From NCBI GenBank assembly GCA_025766275.1, contig JAFKAC010000016.1:868001-932000 (forward strand): a stretch of DNA of 64,000 bases. Reading direction: 5' to 3'. Of the stretch, positions 1-11,930 are shown one piece after another; the stretch's first letter is position 1; each line of letters starts with the position of its first letter. A program made the position numbers and the translations under genes. This stretch comes from Lactarius indigo (lineage: Eukaryota > Basidiomycota > Agaricomycetes > Russulales > Russulaceae). Below the pieces are notes generated by a model that was given only the letters and a program-made list of their open reading frames with translations, did no database searches and was not told where the DNA came from.

Positions 1-1262
1 CGACGTATTGACGCGTAAATCCTCCACATTGAAAAGGGAAGCGGAAAGATGAACGCAGACTTGTGTCATGAATAATAGCTGCTCGCTCGATGACTTGCAG
101 AATAATTCCAATTTGAGGCGAGTGGGAGCTCCTGGCTGTATCAAGGAAATAGAGATGGCGCTCTCAGAAAATAGAATGTGTGCTTGACGGAGCGACTTGT
201 GCATTCCTATCCGATCGACGAATTCGCGAATATTTGGGAAATTGATTGATTTGATATTTAAGAATGTGAGTTCAATGTCCCAGAGACTAGGAGCATCGAT
301 TCTGGCTACAAGGCATTCCAAGTACCGGGAAATTCCTCGAAGATCAAGACGGGTAAGAACAGAGAGAACAGCACGTCTCCTGGACCGTGGGATTCGGGCA
401 TGGTAATAATAATCAGTAGTAGAGAAGAAATGGAGCGAAAGTGATTGAAGCTGTGCCATCCCGGACAAGGCATTCGTGAGCGCTTCTGGTAGGAACTGCC
501 AAGAACCCAAAACTTCGTGAAGCCGAAGGTCCACGAGATTCCTGGAAGAATGAAGAAGCTGAAGGAGTCCGGGAATTACGACACTAGTCGAATGGAGACA
601 ACGAAGCCGTGGACCCCATTGAAAAGAGCTAGGCAAGGTCAGCTGCACTTCATCTTGAGACAGAAGAACGAGGTCTTCCAGCTCCGAAAACGGCCTCTCG
701 ATCGAGGATAGCTTTTCCAGGAGTGAGCTAGCAACGGTGAGGCTGATAGAACTAACACGACCAGATTGTTTAAGTGCGGCCACGATGTTGTCTTCGTCTT
801 TGGGAGCTGGGGGGCCGAGCTCTAGAGATCCTCCATACTGTACAACGATAGGCATGCCGGGCCAGCAGCGTAGAGTCTTCGATACAGGCGCCCCGTGGGT
901 GCAGAAGATTCGAAGGTGTAGAGCCTGCTGAGATGAAAATACGATACGTCGCCATCTGCGACATATGTGCACAAGCCTAGGCCAATGTTGTGGAGAGACA
1001 TCGAGATAATAACGAAATGTTTTCAGTAGCATATTGTCTGAAAGCTCCCCGATCGTGACTTGTAGAGAAAATGAAAAGTTAGCTAGAGGCACGGGTATTG
1101 GCAGGAGGTGTACTACCTCTTCCAGGGAGCTCGCTTGACGTGGTAATGATTTCGTGGGACGATATGGATCGGCTATGGGCAAGCGTATTGAGATATCTGC
1201 GACATTGACTGTCACGTCGAGCGGAAGTGAAGGTGCTAAATTGCTTACTTTTGAGAGTGCAT
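1..1262 (-). CDS. Dual F-box / C2H2 protein, copy 1 (5' part, runs off left edge)
   Basis: Minus-strand gene entering from the left edge. Model: exon 1 1262-1249, exon 2 1196-1117, exon 3 from 1058 to the edge. Introns are GTAAGC...CAG and GTAGTA...CTAAC...AAG, both phase-consistent. Exon 3 opens with an F-box-like segment (VTIGELSDNMLLKTFRYYL, then WPRLVHICRRWRRIV) followed by leucine-rich sequence homologous to the other four copies. It has no stop up to base 1, so about 385 codons are visible. By family knowledge F-box proteins are substrate adaptors of SCF ubiquitin ligases; the substrate is unknown. By comparison with copies 4 and 5, the second F-box module and zinc fingers should lie left of the window. 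No lesion is seen. Confidence 0.8.
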
Positions 1263-1424
1263 GAGGGGAGAAACGAACTGGACAGCTGTTGTTGTTGTAT
1301 CCTTATTGTAGAACACGAAGGAACACGAAATTATCACACGCATGTCAGCTTAGGCTATGCACGCTGCATACACATGGCATTGTCCCGCCACAACCGCTTC
1401 AAATCCGCAATTATCTCCTTTACG

Positions 1425-2780
1425 CGCTGTCAGGAAGAGATGGTTACTTCCTCTCTCGACGTCAGTCCCAAAGGACGTACTTGTGCCATCAGAACATGGG
1501 GCACAATTATGTATTCTAATGACCCACCTGGTATAGAGATTTGCGGAGGCAGGCAGCCGGATAGGTGAACAATGTGTGAGTGGGAGTCATGAGGAGAGCG
1601 TATACTCGCTCCTCTCTCTTAGATATTATTCATAGATAACCGTTTAACTACGGTATTATTATAATTATCTAATACCTCGGTCTAGCCTCGGTTTGCCGGA
1701 CTATGTCCGTTCCAGGCTAAATCCCAACACCTGGTCCTCGGGTTCTCTACGAAAACGAGTATTACTCTTTACGGCCGTATGCGGCGTTCTACCCAAGTTT
1801 GGATCCGCTCCCCCCGCCACTCGTCTTGCCAAAGCAGATCCGAGTCCCTTCCTGACTCAAACCTGCCTTTCCAGATTCCCTCTCCTCCCACGCCTTTCTT
1901 GTAACGACCTGAGCCACCAATCGCTTTCCTTTGACTCCACCCAGTCTTACCTTCTCTGAATATCGCCAACACCGTCACGTCACCTTAGGTCACCTTAAAC
2001 TCAAAGTCGGTAACGCCCTGCCCCACTCCGCATCTCCGTGCCTGTGCTGGCTCACTGACAAGTCGCAGAGCATGATAAATCCTATATCAGAATTTTCCGC
2101 GGATCCCATGCCGTCCTGCTCGCCGAGCACATACCCTCCCAGAAACGCCAGCGGCATTGCTTTTCGCTCCCATATAAGATTCATACCAAATGGTGGCTGC
2201 CCCGGGTGGGCTCTCCCGGGTCACTGGTAACAGCAGAGCTGGCGCTGAATACATAGCACATACGTCCACAGGCCACAATTACACCTCCGATCCTCGCAGA
2301 CGGTTGCCCTTGCCGCAAGTTAGCTGGGCAACCTATACGGCGGCGCCACCGTCCCCTACCGTGATTTTCCCGCGGACCTCCGCCGGACCCCAGAGGCCCC
2401 ATGACCGATGCCAGAAGCGGCCTCACCGCTAGGACTAACGTCGCGACCGACAATGGCGTGTACAGGGACGGTATCAATTTGATTAAGAGCCAGGATCGTC
2501 GTGCTTCTGGAAGTGGGTGAGTCAAGGCTCGCTCATAGAGAAGAGCTTATGCAATGGCGGTGGCGGTTCCTATTTCGATGCACGGAAACCTGCGTTCTGG
2601 ATCGTTTCAGCAGAAGCCATGATGGAAGTAAACCAATGGTTTCAGCCACATATTACTACCTCCGCTATGCGGCTTCGGAATTAGGGTTGCGGTTTTCAAC
2701 CTCGGAGTAGCTTCTCCCGCTGTAGTGGCGGGATGTCGAAAGGGATCATCACAGCGCAGCTTGCTGCTAGTTGCAGGGTC
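1425..2780 (+). pseudogene. Decayed VTS1-like SAM gene copy P1
   Basis: A collinear but heavily mutated relic of the VTS1-like gene. 1425-1480 matches the intron end and exon that in copy S1 reads AGGAAGAGATGGCTGCTGCC. 1740-1800 matches the exon with ACTCAAGTACAG, 1885-1980 matches the Asn-Arg-Gln / SPDTANTV segment, and 2640-2780 matches the stretch before MAQLAQLNG. Every frame is broken, and no SAM domain follows. Small ORFs here are chance frames. A 196-base insertion sits inside it. The same P block recurs at 10905, 30285, 38510, 61165 and 62925. Confidence 0.6.
1533..1728. mobile_element. Short insertion (196 bp) with 7-bp target duplication
   Basis: This stretch is absent from the equivalent position of the other array units, where the flanking sequence reads straight through (CCACCTGATCCTCGG type). 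It is bounded by a direct repeat ACCTGGT at 1526-1532 and 1729-1735. It contains an imperfect hairpin (GAGGAGAGCG...CGCTCCTC) and an A/T-rich middle, and has no coding potential. It could be a solo LTR, a SINE or a MITE; the ends do not decide. Confidence 0.55.
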
Positions 2781-3284
2781 AGGCGAACTACTACTAGTAA
2801 TTACTAGGTGGTACAAAGGAGGTAATCGTTGTTAGTTTAGACAATAAGAGGGTCGAGCTTTGACTCGCATTTAGTTGCAGCGGGATGCGCAAGGGGATGC
2901 GTTGGCGTCGGACCACTGTCGGACCGCCGTGTGGCTGTGCCAGCGCTTTGCCGTGGGACGAACAAAAATGGCAACATCACCCAATTTTCTTGGGAGCCAT
3001 ACGAGCCACTTTCAATGTTCACTATCACTATAGCTCTACATCCACCGCGACCATCGTCTGCTTTCTCGTAATGAGGCTTTTGCAGAGGTGGCCGAAGTCT
3101 TTCTGCGTCAACCTCCTGGGTGAACTGGCGGGGAACCTGGCCCCATCTACCAATACCATGGTGAGCGACGCATCGCTTCTCACCATTCCTATGATCACAC
3201 CCACCTCTTTTGATTTCAAGATTTTCCAGTGAAGTCGCACAGCCCCTCACGAGTTTTGGCGGCATTTCAGATCCGCTTCCTCAT
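2781..3284. repeat. Array-unit spacer (recurs near 11935-12390)
   Basis: About 500 bases between the two VTS1 relics. Much of it recurs in unit II (around 11935-12390), including a track around GGCTGTGCCAGCGCTTTGCC. A minus-strand ORF of 142 codons (3265-2837) crosses it, but it resembles no family I know and is not preserved as a frame in the second copy. No gene supported. Confidence 0.45.
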
Positions 3285-3690
3285 CACCAGAACAATTGTC
3301 CAGGGTCGACCACATGACTACTGTTCTGAGCTCGGCCTTCGGTAGTTTTGCGCAGAATTAGATGCAGGACAAGTTTTCCGGGATAGATCTCCAGTCCCCT
3401 AGACTCAAAGTCCAATGGGCTCGGACCACGTCATCGCCAGCCCAAATCGCCAATCACATTGAGTCAACTTCCTTTCTCTCAAACCGCCAGTACCGCCAAC
3501 AGCTCAACCAACTGCTGCAGCCACGCTGGCCAACAGCGCGTCAAATTAAGACCAGAAATGTGGCCCACTACGTCTCTATGCCGCACTCGCCTTCATCGCG
3601 TGGTGTCTATGCTGGTTTTGAGTTCTCCCTGCCAGGTCTACGAGCGCGATAGCATCCAGAACTTGTCACACTAGCTCAATTCGATCAGGT
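3285..3690 (+). pseudogene. Second VTS1-like relic Q1
   Basis: A second independent scrap of the VTS1-like gene. The CAGATCCGCTTC...CATCACC / CAATTGTCCAGGGTCGACC segment aligns with the S-copy exon around 4917-5000 ([21 protein letters not shown] in S1). It continues through degraded matches to the SQMEAKLAS and ISAPALASS segments. Frames are broken throughout and no SAM domain remains. A near-identical Q block is at 12391-12800; shorter ones are near 31500 and 39800. Confidence 0.5.
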
Positions 3691-4221
3691 AAAAATATTG
3701 GGGGTACATCGAATGATAAGCCGGCTTGCCAGATATATACACCAGTATAAAACGTGGTCGGTGCATTGCTAGCGCAGATTAATTTTCCGTGTGAGCTAAC
3801 GTGTGTACTTGAAGGTGGGCCAGTGCATAAGTACGTGTTGATGCCGAGAGAGATGGAGGTGGTGGGCCTTCAGGTGTTGACGGTAGCGGCGTCACAGCGC
3901 ACCGGTAGGAAGGAAGACGCTCGACATGTTCGGAATCATCCAAACTTGAACTTGAATCATAGAGCTGCAAACTGACGCGACTGCATCTCTTCAGTCTCAG
4001 TGGGGAGTTGGGAGCGTCTCGAAATGCAAGAGGATCGTGAGCTTTGTAGTACATTGTTCTTCTTGTCTGCCTTTTTTGAAGTAATATTCTGGCTCCAATC
4101 CTTATACATTTTCATCTGCTTTGGCTTGGGCTCAATGACCGCTTGAGGCGTCTGGTGAGGTATTTTTCTTTTCTCACGTGCAAGCGCGCATACACGAACC
4201 GCCGCCAACGCGCCACGCAAG
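3691..4221 (+). promoter_or_regulatory. Upstream region of VTS1-like copy S1
   Basis: Non-coding region before the S1 start codon. The last 250 bases (about 3972-4221) are almost identical to 13083-13330 in front of S2. They contain the run TTCTTTTCTCACGTG shortly upstream of the ATG. Conservation that stops near the ATG of two otherwise diverged copies suggests a recent exchange or a retained promoter. No experimentally defined element can be named. Confidence 0.4.
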
Positions 4222-6647
4222 ATGTCCTCGCTCAAGCCTAGGCTTCCCTCCCGCACAGCTGAACCTCCCCTGTTCAAGCTTCAAGACCCATCCCCATTCG
4301 AACAGTTGATTACGAGTCTACACCATTCCTCCAAATCTGTCGCACAGATGTCCTAGCTCAGGCCTTCATCCATCCCCAGCCCCGGCCCCGGCCATTCCCC
4401 CGTGCAAGACCAGAACGGCAAGAACTCCAGTGCACGCTCGTCCATGGGACCCACCACCCGCCGCAGTGCATGGATTCAGTCTCGCCTCGCCACGCCCTGG
4501 AGGCGGGCTCCTAGCAGGCGCCCAACTAGCAAGCTCCTAGGCAGCCCCACCTTTCAAACCCCAGAAGGTAAGGCTTCCCCCCCTATCGATTTTTTTTTCT
4601 CTCGAGCTGACTCTTTTCGCAGCGGGTGCTATCGGTCAATGGTTTGAGAACTTTCGTCATTACGGAGTCACGCTGGTGAGTATCATCTGTTTTGATCGTC
4701 ATCATGATCGCCCACGTTTTGTTCTCCTCTTTTAGGAAGAGATGGCTGCTGCCTCTCTAGACGTCAATTTTAAGGAGGAACTCAGTGCCGTCGAGCAATG
4801 TGAGCTAGCTCGATCCCTGTTCCATTATGATGGTCTTATCCGCTCGCAGGGTTCAAGGTTCTCTCCGAAGCAGAGCGCACAGCCGCTCTTTACAGTCTTT
4901 TACAACATTCTACTCAAGTACAGATGCACTTCTTCATCACCGTCCTGCAACAAATGACCAGGGCCGGCCCCATGACTGCTCTTCTGAGCCCGGCTGTCGA
5001 GTTTTCCATGCAGAGCCAGATGGAAGCTAAGCTTGCAAGTACGAATCTCAAATCACTCGGACTCAAGTCCACTATGCCTGGTTCCCCCTCTGCCCGCACC
5101 TTCCATACCAGCACCACGAATCGCCAATCACCCGCCTTCGACTCTTCTTCCTCTTTCCTATCTCCGGATACCGCCAACACCGTAGGCAATCTGAGTGACG
5201 CCGCCTCCACACTTGCGCAACAACACACTGAACTCAAAGCTGCCGGCAACGCGGCGCATCGTATTTCTGCGCCGGCGCTCGTCTCGAGTGGAGAGCGCGG
5301 CACTTGGGCTGGGGTCCTTGGTCAGGCCGCGGAGTGGGACAATTCCCCCACTTAAGATATTCGTTGGGCCCAGGTCGTCCCGTCCTCAGAGCACCGACTT
5401 TTCTGGCCTCTCTGCTAGTTCTGCATTCCGCTTCCCAAGGCCCGATGGCGGCGCCGCTCCCGGCAGCCTCGATGGGCTGTCCCCCGTCGTCGGCGATAGC
5501 TGGACGAACATGGTGAACACGCCGCTCCTGTCAATGTTCCAGAAGACATCTTCCAACAACAACAACGCCGGTCAAACTGTCGACATTGCCCCTGCCAAGT
5601 TAAACGATGTATACGGTACCAGCAATGACCCACGTCTTGACAGTCCAGACGAGTTCCGCCAGCCTTCTAAGGGTCACATTCACGATAACAGCAGCGGTTC
5701 CAACAATGGCGTGACCAATCACGGCGTTTATGGCGACGACAGCGATCTTATCCAGGGACATCACGCGCCTGGCGTTGGTCGTGCTCAAAGTGATTCTTCA
5801 AGAGGCCTGCGCAACAGTGGTGGCGGAGGTACTTGGTCTGGTGCTCAAAGCCCCGCTCTCTCAAACACGTCTGGCTATTTCTGCGGAAGCGATGACGGAA
5901 GCAACGCAATGGCTGCGGCGCATCAGCAAGCCGCACTGGCGGGTCTCGGGATGAGGCTCGGCGGATTCAGCCTCGGACTAACCTCTCCCAGGCTGGCCGG
6001 GGTCCTAACAGACTCAACATGGCACAACTCGCGCAGCTGAACGGGATGAATCCGTTCAATATGAGTATGAATATGCTGAACCTGGCCGCGATTGGAATGT
6101 CGCCCTTGGCGCAGCTACTTTCAGCGCAGATCGCCGTTGCAGAGGAGGATTCGGCCAGCCTGGGCTTGGCATCGGTGCGGGCCTCAGCACGTTCGGTGGG
6201 CTGCAGAGCGGCATAGGTAGTAACGGCCTGCGCGGCGGCTCCGGGCGGTCCTGAGGACGTTCGCTGGGCCTAGGTGGTGGTAGCGGCAGTGCCAGCGGCA
6301 AAGGCGGATCGGCAGGGAGCGGCGGCGGCGGAGCGAAGAAGGACGAAGAAGATTTCGAGCCGGCGGTGCTGAATGACGTGGCTGCGTGGCTGCGCACGCT
6401 CAGGCTGCACAAGTACACGCCGAATTTCGAGGGCATGACATGTAAAGAGATGGTAATGGACGAGCAGGCACTCGAGGCGCAGGGTATCGCGGCGCTCGGT
6501 GTGCGTAGGAAGATGCTCAAAACGTTCGAGATGGTCCGTAGGAAGTTGGGCATCGATGACCCGACTGCGCCCCTGCCTCCGCCTGCACCGTCGTCATCTG
6601 GGGGACCGGGCTCGACTGGGAGTGGTGGTGGACTATCCTCCGCGTAA
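4222..6647 (+). pseudogene. VTS1: VTS1/Smaug-like SAM-domain gene copy S1, broken
   Basis: Homologous end to end to fungal VTS1, an RNA-binding regulator that recruits mRNA decay through a C-terminal SAM domain. It begins MSSLKPRLPSRTAEP, keeps recognisable introns (GTAAGG...GCAG after the FQTPEG segment, GTGAGT...TTTAG, GTGAGC...CGCAG), and ends with a SAM domain (VAAWLRTLRLHKYTPNFEGM, ALGVRRKMLKTFEMV) in the frame closing at 6647. Lesions: a TAG about 45 codons in; a C-to-T change plus 2-base loss making TAA at 5353-5355; a frameshift near 6000-6040 before MAQLAQLNG; another before the SAM domain; and a lost codon in the SAM motif (EMVMDEQ against EMVVMDEQ in S2). A product could only be partial. 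Its 3' end is convergent with F-box copy 2. Confidence 0.8.
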
Positions 6648-7425
6648 TGAAAAATCCGGTTTCTTTTTTCATTCTTGGTTGTTGTTGTTGCGAACTAAAA
6701 AAAAAAAAAAGGCAGCATCACGCTCTCTTCTCTCCTCTCTCTCTTCGTATCACGTCCGCCTCTTTTTTACTAGTACCGTCTCTGAACTTGTGATTCCTAT
6801 CTAATTTCTTTTCACATTCACGAAAAACGTTGGGATTGTCATTTTTTCTTTTCGTATCGGTGGTAGTGGGGGAGGGGCCTTTCCTCAATTCCTACGAACC
6901 TCGAGGGGTTGCGCGCAGCGTAAAGTATTTGTACCCTCAGCGCCTGTACCCCTTTTCTTCCCCATCTTTCCTTTCTTTTGTATATAGGTGACTTCAAAGT
7001 GTGTACTATACAAATATATTTTTTACATCTCTTCTGACCAAAACTGTTCGGTTACTTCGCCAATTTCAAGCTCTATGGCGGTGCAACTCCGAATCGAGAT
7101 CAGAGCCAGCCTTTGTTGTATGTGTCACATATACAGTACAATCACGGTTCGGACGCGTCATGTGCATGATTGGCGATCTCTCAATATTGTCATCTCGTAC
7201 ATACAACGCACAAAGACAGAATCCTCTCCGTACGTCTCCCCGAAGAAAAAAACAAAAAAAAAAAAAAAGAGGAAGAAATTGCGGTCCGTAGACTGTGCTA
7301 CCACGTGCCTTCGGGAAATGGGACCGCCGGTAGTGGCGGAGGTGCGACGGATTCGATGAAGAAGGATGGGGCGTCGTTAGGCCATGCTGGGCGGCTGGGA
7401 TCTCGTCGCATGTCGGAATCCCTAG
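6648..7425. other. Convergent intergenic region (S1 3' flank / F-box copy 2 3' flank)
   Basis: No gene. Contains T-rich and A-rich tracts (A13 near 6699-6711, long A run near 7247-7268) and a segment around TCTTCTGACCAAAACTG that recurs after S2, S3 and S4. It is a conserved 3' flank rather than coding sequence. Transcription from both sides converges here. Confidence 0.5.
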
Positions 7426-10400
7426 CTACTGGGTGCCTGACGCCGTATTCGTGGGAGAGGATGCGACGGTGTCTGGTGCGTGTAGGATACTGTACTGGGA
7501 AACAAGACTGTCAAGTCGGAAAGCTGTAAACGAATCGTTCCGAATGCGACTGTCCATGATCCAGAAAGGGTGCTTGTGACTGAGGTGTTTTCGCAATAGA
7601 TCATCCTGTCCTGGTTTGCACTTGAAGTCTGTACAATACCTGCACACGAACCGATATCCGTGCTTGTCTATAAGGTGACGATCGAGTCCTGCCTTCTCTC
7701 TGAAACTAGCATGACAGATTTGGCATTTCTCAAATGGCACGTTAACTTGTATGGGGTGGCCTGAGTGTGATCGTGATCGTGAGGTGATGAACGACAGTAG
7801 ACCGTCCCACGACGGCTCATTCATCGCCATAGGATTCTCTATATAAAGGTGACGCAGGTTAGGGAGCACAGTGGCGTGCCCCTCCTCGACCAGTCCCAGA
7901 GCACACAAGATAGCCGTCGTCAATTCGTCGGCCACCCGAAGGTCTGTTGCGCCGCTAAATGCGCGGATAAGTCCCAGCCAGTGTTCATCACCCACGTCAT
8001 CCTGCTCACTTGACAATTGGGCCATATTGATGCGTGGATTGGATACACGGAATAGGAACGGGGAAAATTGGCTACAAACTTAAGCCATCGAGGACAACTG
8101 CCAGTCTAACTGCTTGCACGAGACCCGTAATCGAAGGGGTGCAGAAGTGCCTGAGCTTGTAAACGAGATAGAAATGACATGTCCGGACGTTTGAACCTCC
8201 GCTTGACTGAGGGATGTCTGTATTGCTGTCCGCTCGATGAATCGGCCAAGTTGCGAAGCGTCCATCGTGGGTTGGCTAAAGAATGTGATATCAATATCCT
8301 CGAGAACAGGTGCATCAATTCTGGCCACCAGACTGTCCAAGTACTTGCTGGTTCCTCGATATTTGAGACACGTGAGAGCAGGGAGAACAACGCGTTCCCC
8401 TGGTTGCGGAGGCAAGATGAGGTAGTTTCGGCGGGGTGGGAGGGAAAGGAAATGGAGTGAAAGTGTTTCAAGTTGGGTCATTCCGGACAAGCTATTCGCG
8501 AACGCTTCTGGGAAAAAATACCCAGTACTAGGAATTTCGTGGAGCTGAAGATCTACGAGGTCCTGGCAAGGTGAGAGTAGCTGTGGGAATGATGGGAAGG
8601 CGATCCTGGACGAGTGCAAAGTACGGAGGCGAGTGCCCCACCGAAAGGTGCTGGGCAGGGTCAGCTGCATGTTATCTTGGGACAGAAGAACAAGCTCTTC
8701 CAGTTCCGAAAGTGGCTCAGAGATTGTGGGAAGCTTTTCAAGGAGCGAGCCGGTGACAGTGAGGTTGACGGAGCTAATACGACCGGAATGCTTGAGTGCG
8801 ACAATGATATTGTCGTCGTCCTTGGCCGCCGGTGGTTCTGTATTTGAAACCCCCCCGTACTGTATGATGATAGGAAGAGCTGGCCAGCAATCTAGAGCTT
8901 TCAAAACGGGTGTCCCTGGTGTAAAGTAGAGTCGAAGATTTAGACCTAGAGGTGATGTGTGTACGATCTGTCGCCATCTTTGGCACACGTACGTGAGCGT
9001 AGGCCAAGTTCGCAGACCGGCATCCAGGTAATGACAAAATATGTTGAGAAGGACGTCATCGGAGAGCGTCTCAGTCGTCACCCGCTGAGAATGAGGTCCT
9101 ATTCTAAACGCGTTAGCGAGTAGAGGTGGTGGCACCGGGAATCTGTCTTACCTGTTCCACGTAGTTCATTGATGTAGCATAGTTGTTCATGTTCCACCGC
9201 TAAATGATGGCCAGAGAGGTGGCGTGAGGTCATAAATGACATGACGGCCTCCCCCAATATCGCATGAGGTTTCCCAGCCTGTGGTGTGTAGAGCACGTGC
9301 AAGGAAGGTCGCATGGTTTCGTTCTGCCTATGTGGTAGTTGCAGATTGTCCATGACAGTTGTCGAGTGATCCCAATCAAGATGAAACCACTTTACACCTG
9401 TGAATGAGTTGAGAATGTCTCCCCATGCACTATAATCACTATCCCCCCATCCTAATGGTTACGCGGTACTGATGTATAGGTCCTCCACATTGGAAAGGGA
9501 AGCGGAAAGATGAGCGCAGACTTGTGTCATGAATAATAGCTGCTCGCTCGATGATTCGCAGAATAATTCTAATTTAAGGCGAGTGGGAATTCCTGACTGT
9601 ATCAAGGAAACCGAGATGGCACGCTCAGAAGATAGAATATGTACTCGACCGTCTCGACGGTGTGACTTGGGCGTTTTTATCCGATTAATGAATTTGCAAA
9701 GATTTGAAAAACGGATCATGTTTCCATTCAAGATTGTGAATTCGATATCTGCGAGACGAGGGGCATGGATTCTGGCTATAAGGCGTTCCAAGTACCGGGA
9801 AATCCCTCGAAAATTAAGGCGGGTAAGAACGGGAAGAACAGTAAATCTCTGGGGCCGTCGTGGTGGGACGTAATAATTAGTGGTAGAGGGGAAATGGAGG
9901 GAAAGTGATTGAAGCCGAGCCATCCTGGAGAAGGCATCCGTGAGCACTTCTGGTGGGAACTGCTGAGAATCGAAAACTTCGTGAAGCTGAAGGTCCACGA
10001 GATTCCTGGAAGAATAAAGACAGGGAAAGAGTGCTGGAATCGCGATCCTAGTGGAATGGAGATAACGAAGGCGTGGGCCCCACCGAAAAGCTCTGGGAAA
10101 GGTCAGCCGTACGTCATCTTGAGACAGAAGAACGAGGTCCTCCAGTTCCGAAAACGGCTTCTCTATCGAGGATAACGTTTCCAGAAGTGAGCTAGTAACG
10201 GTGAGGCTGATAGAACTAACACGACCAGACTGAAATACAGCCATGATATTATCCTCGTCCTTGGGAGCCGGGGGGGCGAGCTCTAGAGTTCCTCCGTACT
10301 GCACGGCGATAGGAATGGTGGGCCAGCGGCGTAGAGTCTTCAATACAGGTGTCCCATGGGTGCAGAAGATTCGAAGGTGTAGAGTCTGCTGAGATGCAAA

Positions 10401-10721
10401 TATGATATGTCGCCATCTGCGACATATGTGCACAAGCCGAGGCCAATGTTGTGGAAAGTCATCGAGATAACAACGAAATATGTTGAGAAGCAGATTGTCT
10501 GAAAGCTTCCCGATCGTGACTTGTCGAGAAATTGAAAAAGTCAGCTAGAGGCGCGCGTATTGGCAGGAGGTGTACCTCTTCTAGAGATTTCGCTTGATGT
10601 GGTAGCGGATTGGGGGGGGGATACGTATCGGACAAGGGCTTGTCTATGAGATATGTGCGACCATTGGCTGTTACGACGAGCGGAAGTGAAGACTCTAGAT
10701 AACTTACTTTAGAAACGGCAT
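7426..10721 (-). pseudogene. Dual F-box / C2H2 gene copy 2, inactivated
   Basis: Full-length relative of copies 4 and 5, start codon at 10721-10719. The first F-box module occupies roughly 10510-9170. The inter-module intron (GTAAGA...CTAAC...AATAG, about 9150-9098) is intact and in phase. The second F-box module with two C2H2 fingers (CQICHASFREKAGLDRHLIDKH, then CRYC...H...H) runs to 7426. Three lesions: stop TAA at 9461-9459 where sister copies have CGA; stop TAA at 8082-8080 where sister copies have CAA; and loss of the intron 1 acceptor (CAG to CAC near 10655-10657). The rest of the frame is open, so inactivation looks recent. Confidence 0.8.
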
Positions 10722-10904
10722 GAGAGGATGGAAGGAGCAGGCGTATCCTTATTGTAGAACACGTAGGAACATGAAGTTACAGTATCTCACCGTCAATCGG
10801 CTCGGGCTTTGCACGCTGCATACACGTGGTAGCGAGATGCCCAATGCAGAACACACAGCATAGTCACAACAAGTGCAAATCCGCAACTGTCTCTTTTACG
10901 CGCT

Positions 10905-11930
10905 TTCTTTCGGGAAGAGGTGGTTACTTCCCCCCTCATCGTCAACCTCGTAGGACGTACTTGCGCCGTTGGAACGTGATAGTTCTGTATTCTAACGACT
11001 CACCTCATCCTCGAGTTCTCTGCGAAGCCGGGTGTATTGCTCTTTACGGCCATGTGCAACATCCTGTCCAAGTTTTGATCGAATTTGATCCGTTATGCCC
11101 GCAACTTGTCCTGCCAAAGCAGATCCATCATCCTGACTCTAATCTGCCATGCTGGATTCTCTTTCCTCCTACACCTTGCCATTTTCTTGTAACAACCAGA
11201 AACACCAATCACTTACCTTTGGCTCCACCCCGTCTTACCCTTTCCTGGATATCACCAACGCCTTTGCGTTACTCTTGGCCAACACCTAAAATTGCATCAA
11301 ACTCCAAGTCGGTAACGCCCTGCCCCACCGTGACCCTGCATCTCTGCGCCTGCGCTTGGGCTCACACCGGCTCACGTGGAATAAATCACAAACCAGAAAT
11401 TTCCGCGGATTCCCTTCTGTCCTGCCCACCGAGCGCCGTCCTCCGGCTTCCTAGAAACGCCGGCGGCGTTGCTTCCGGCTCCCGAACCAGATGTCGGCTG
11501 CCCCGGACGGGCTCTCCCTGGTCAGTGGCGACAACTGAGCTGGCGCCGAATACGCAACTTGTACGTCGATGGCCCTCAATTACGCTTCCGATCCTTGCAG
11601 ACGGCCGCCTCGTCATAAGTCGTGCGAGTTATACGGTGGGATTACCACTATGACCAACATCACGACTGACAATAGCGTGTACGGCGATGGTAGTAATTCA
11701 TCCGAGAGCTAGTATCATCGTGCTTGCGACGGTGGGTGAGTGCAGTCTCGCTCATAGGAAGAAGCTTCCGAGGAGCTTACGCAATGACTGCGGCGGAGGC
11801 AGTGCCTATTCCGATGCACAGAAACCTGCACTCTGAATCACTCCAGATTGTTTTGGTAGAAGCGATATCGGCGGCCGAACATTAGAATGTGCTAGTTATG
11901 CTACCAGGTGGACCATTAGTGATCAATATA
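10905..11930 (+). pseudogene. Decayed VTS1-like copy P2
   Basis: Second P block. It starts at the intron-end/exon match (GGGAAGAGGTGGTTACTTCC) and continues collinearly through the CATCCTGTCCAAG and CACCAATCACTTACC segments. A 275-codon ORF (10826-11653) overlaps it, but its sequence is a frame-shifted reading of the relic, low in complexity and rich in Pro, Ser and Thr. It does not correspond to the VTS1 frame and is not kept in the other P blocks. I treat it as spurious. Confidence 0.55.

Noticed and set aside
2837..3265. 142-codon minus-strand ORF in the unit spacer
   Set aside because: The frame is not conserved in the matching spacer of unit II and it has no recognisable domain.
5195..6040. 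281-codon ORF in S1 as a stand-alone gene
   Set aside because: It starts in the wrong frame of an upstream exon and joins the true VTS1 frame only after a 2-base deletion. It is part of a broken gene.
8179..8929. Plus-strand ORFs opposite the F-box genes (also near 17120, 36142, 58412)
   Set aside because: They are antisense shadows that recur only because the F-box coding sequence recurs.
10826..11653. 275-codon plus-strand ORF in relic P2
   Set aside because: Low-complexity reading of a decayed VTS1-like copy in the wrong frame, and not preserved in the other five P blocks.
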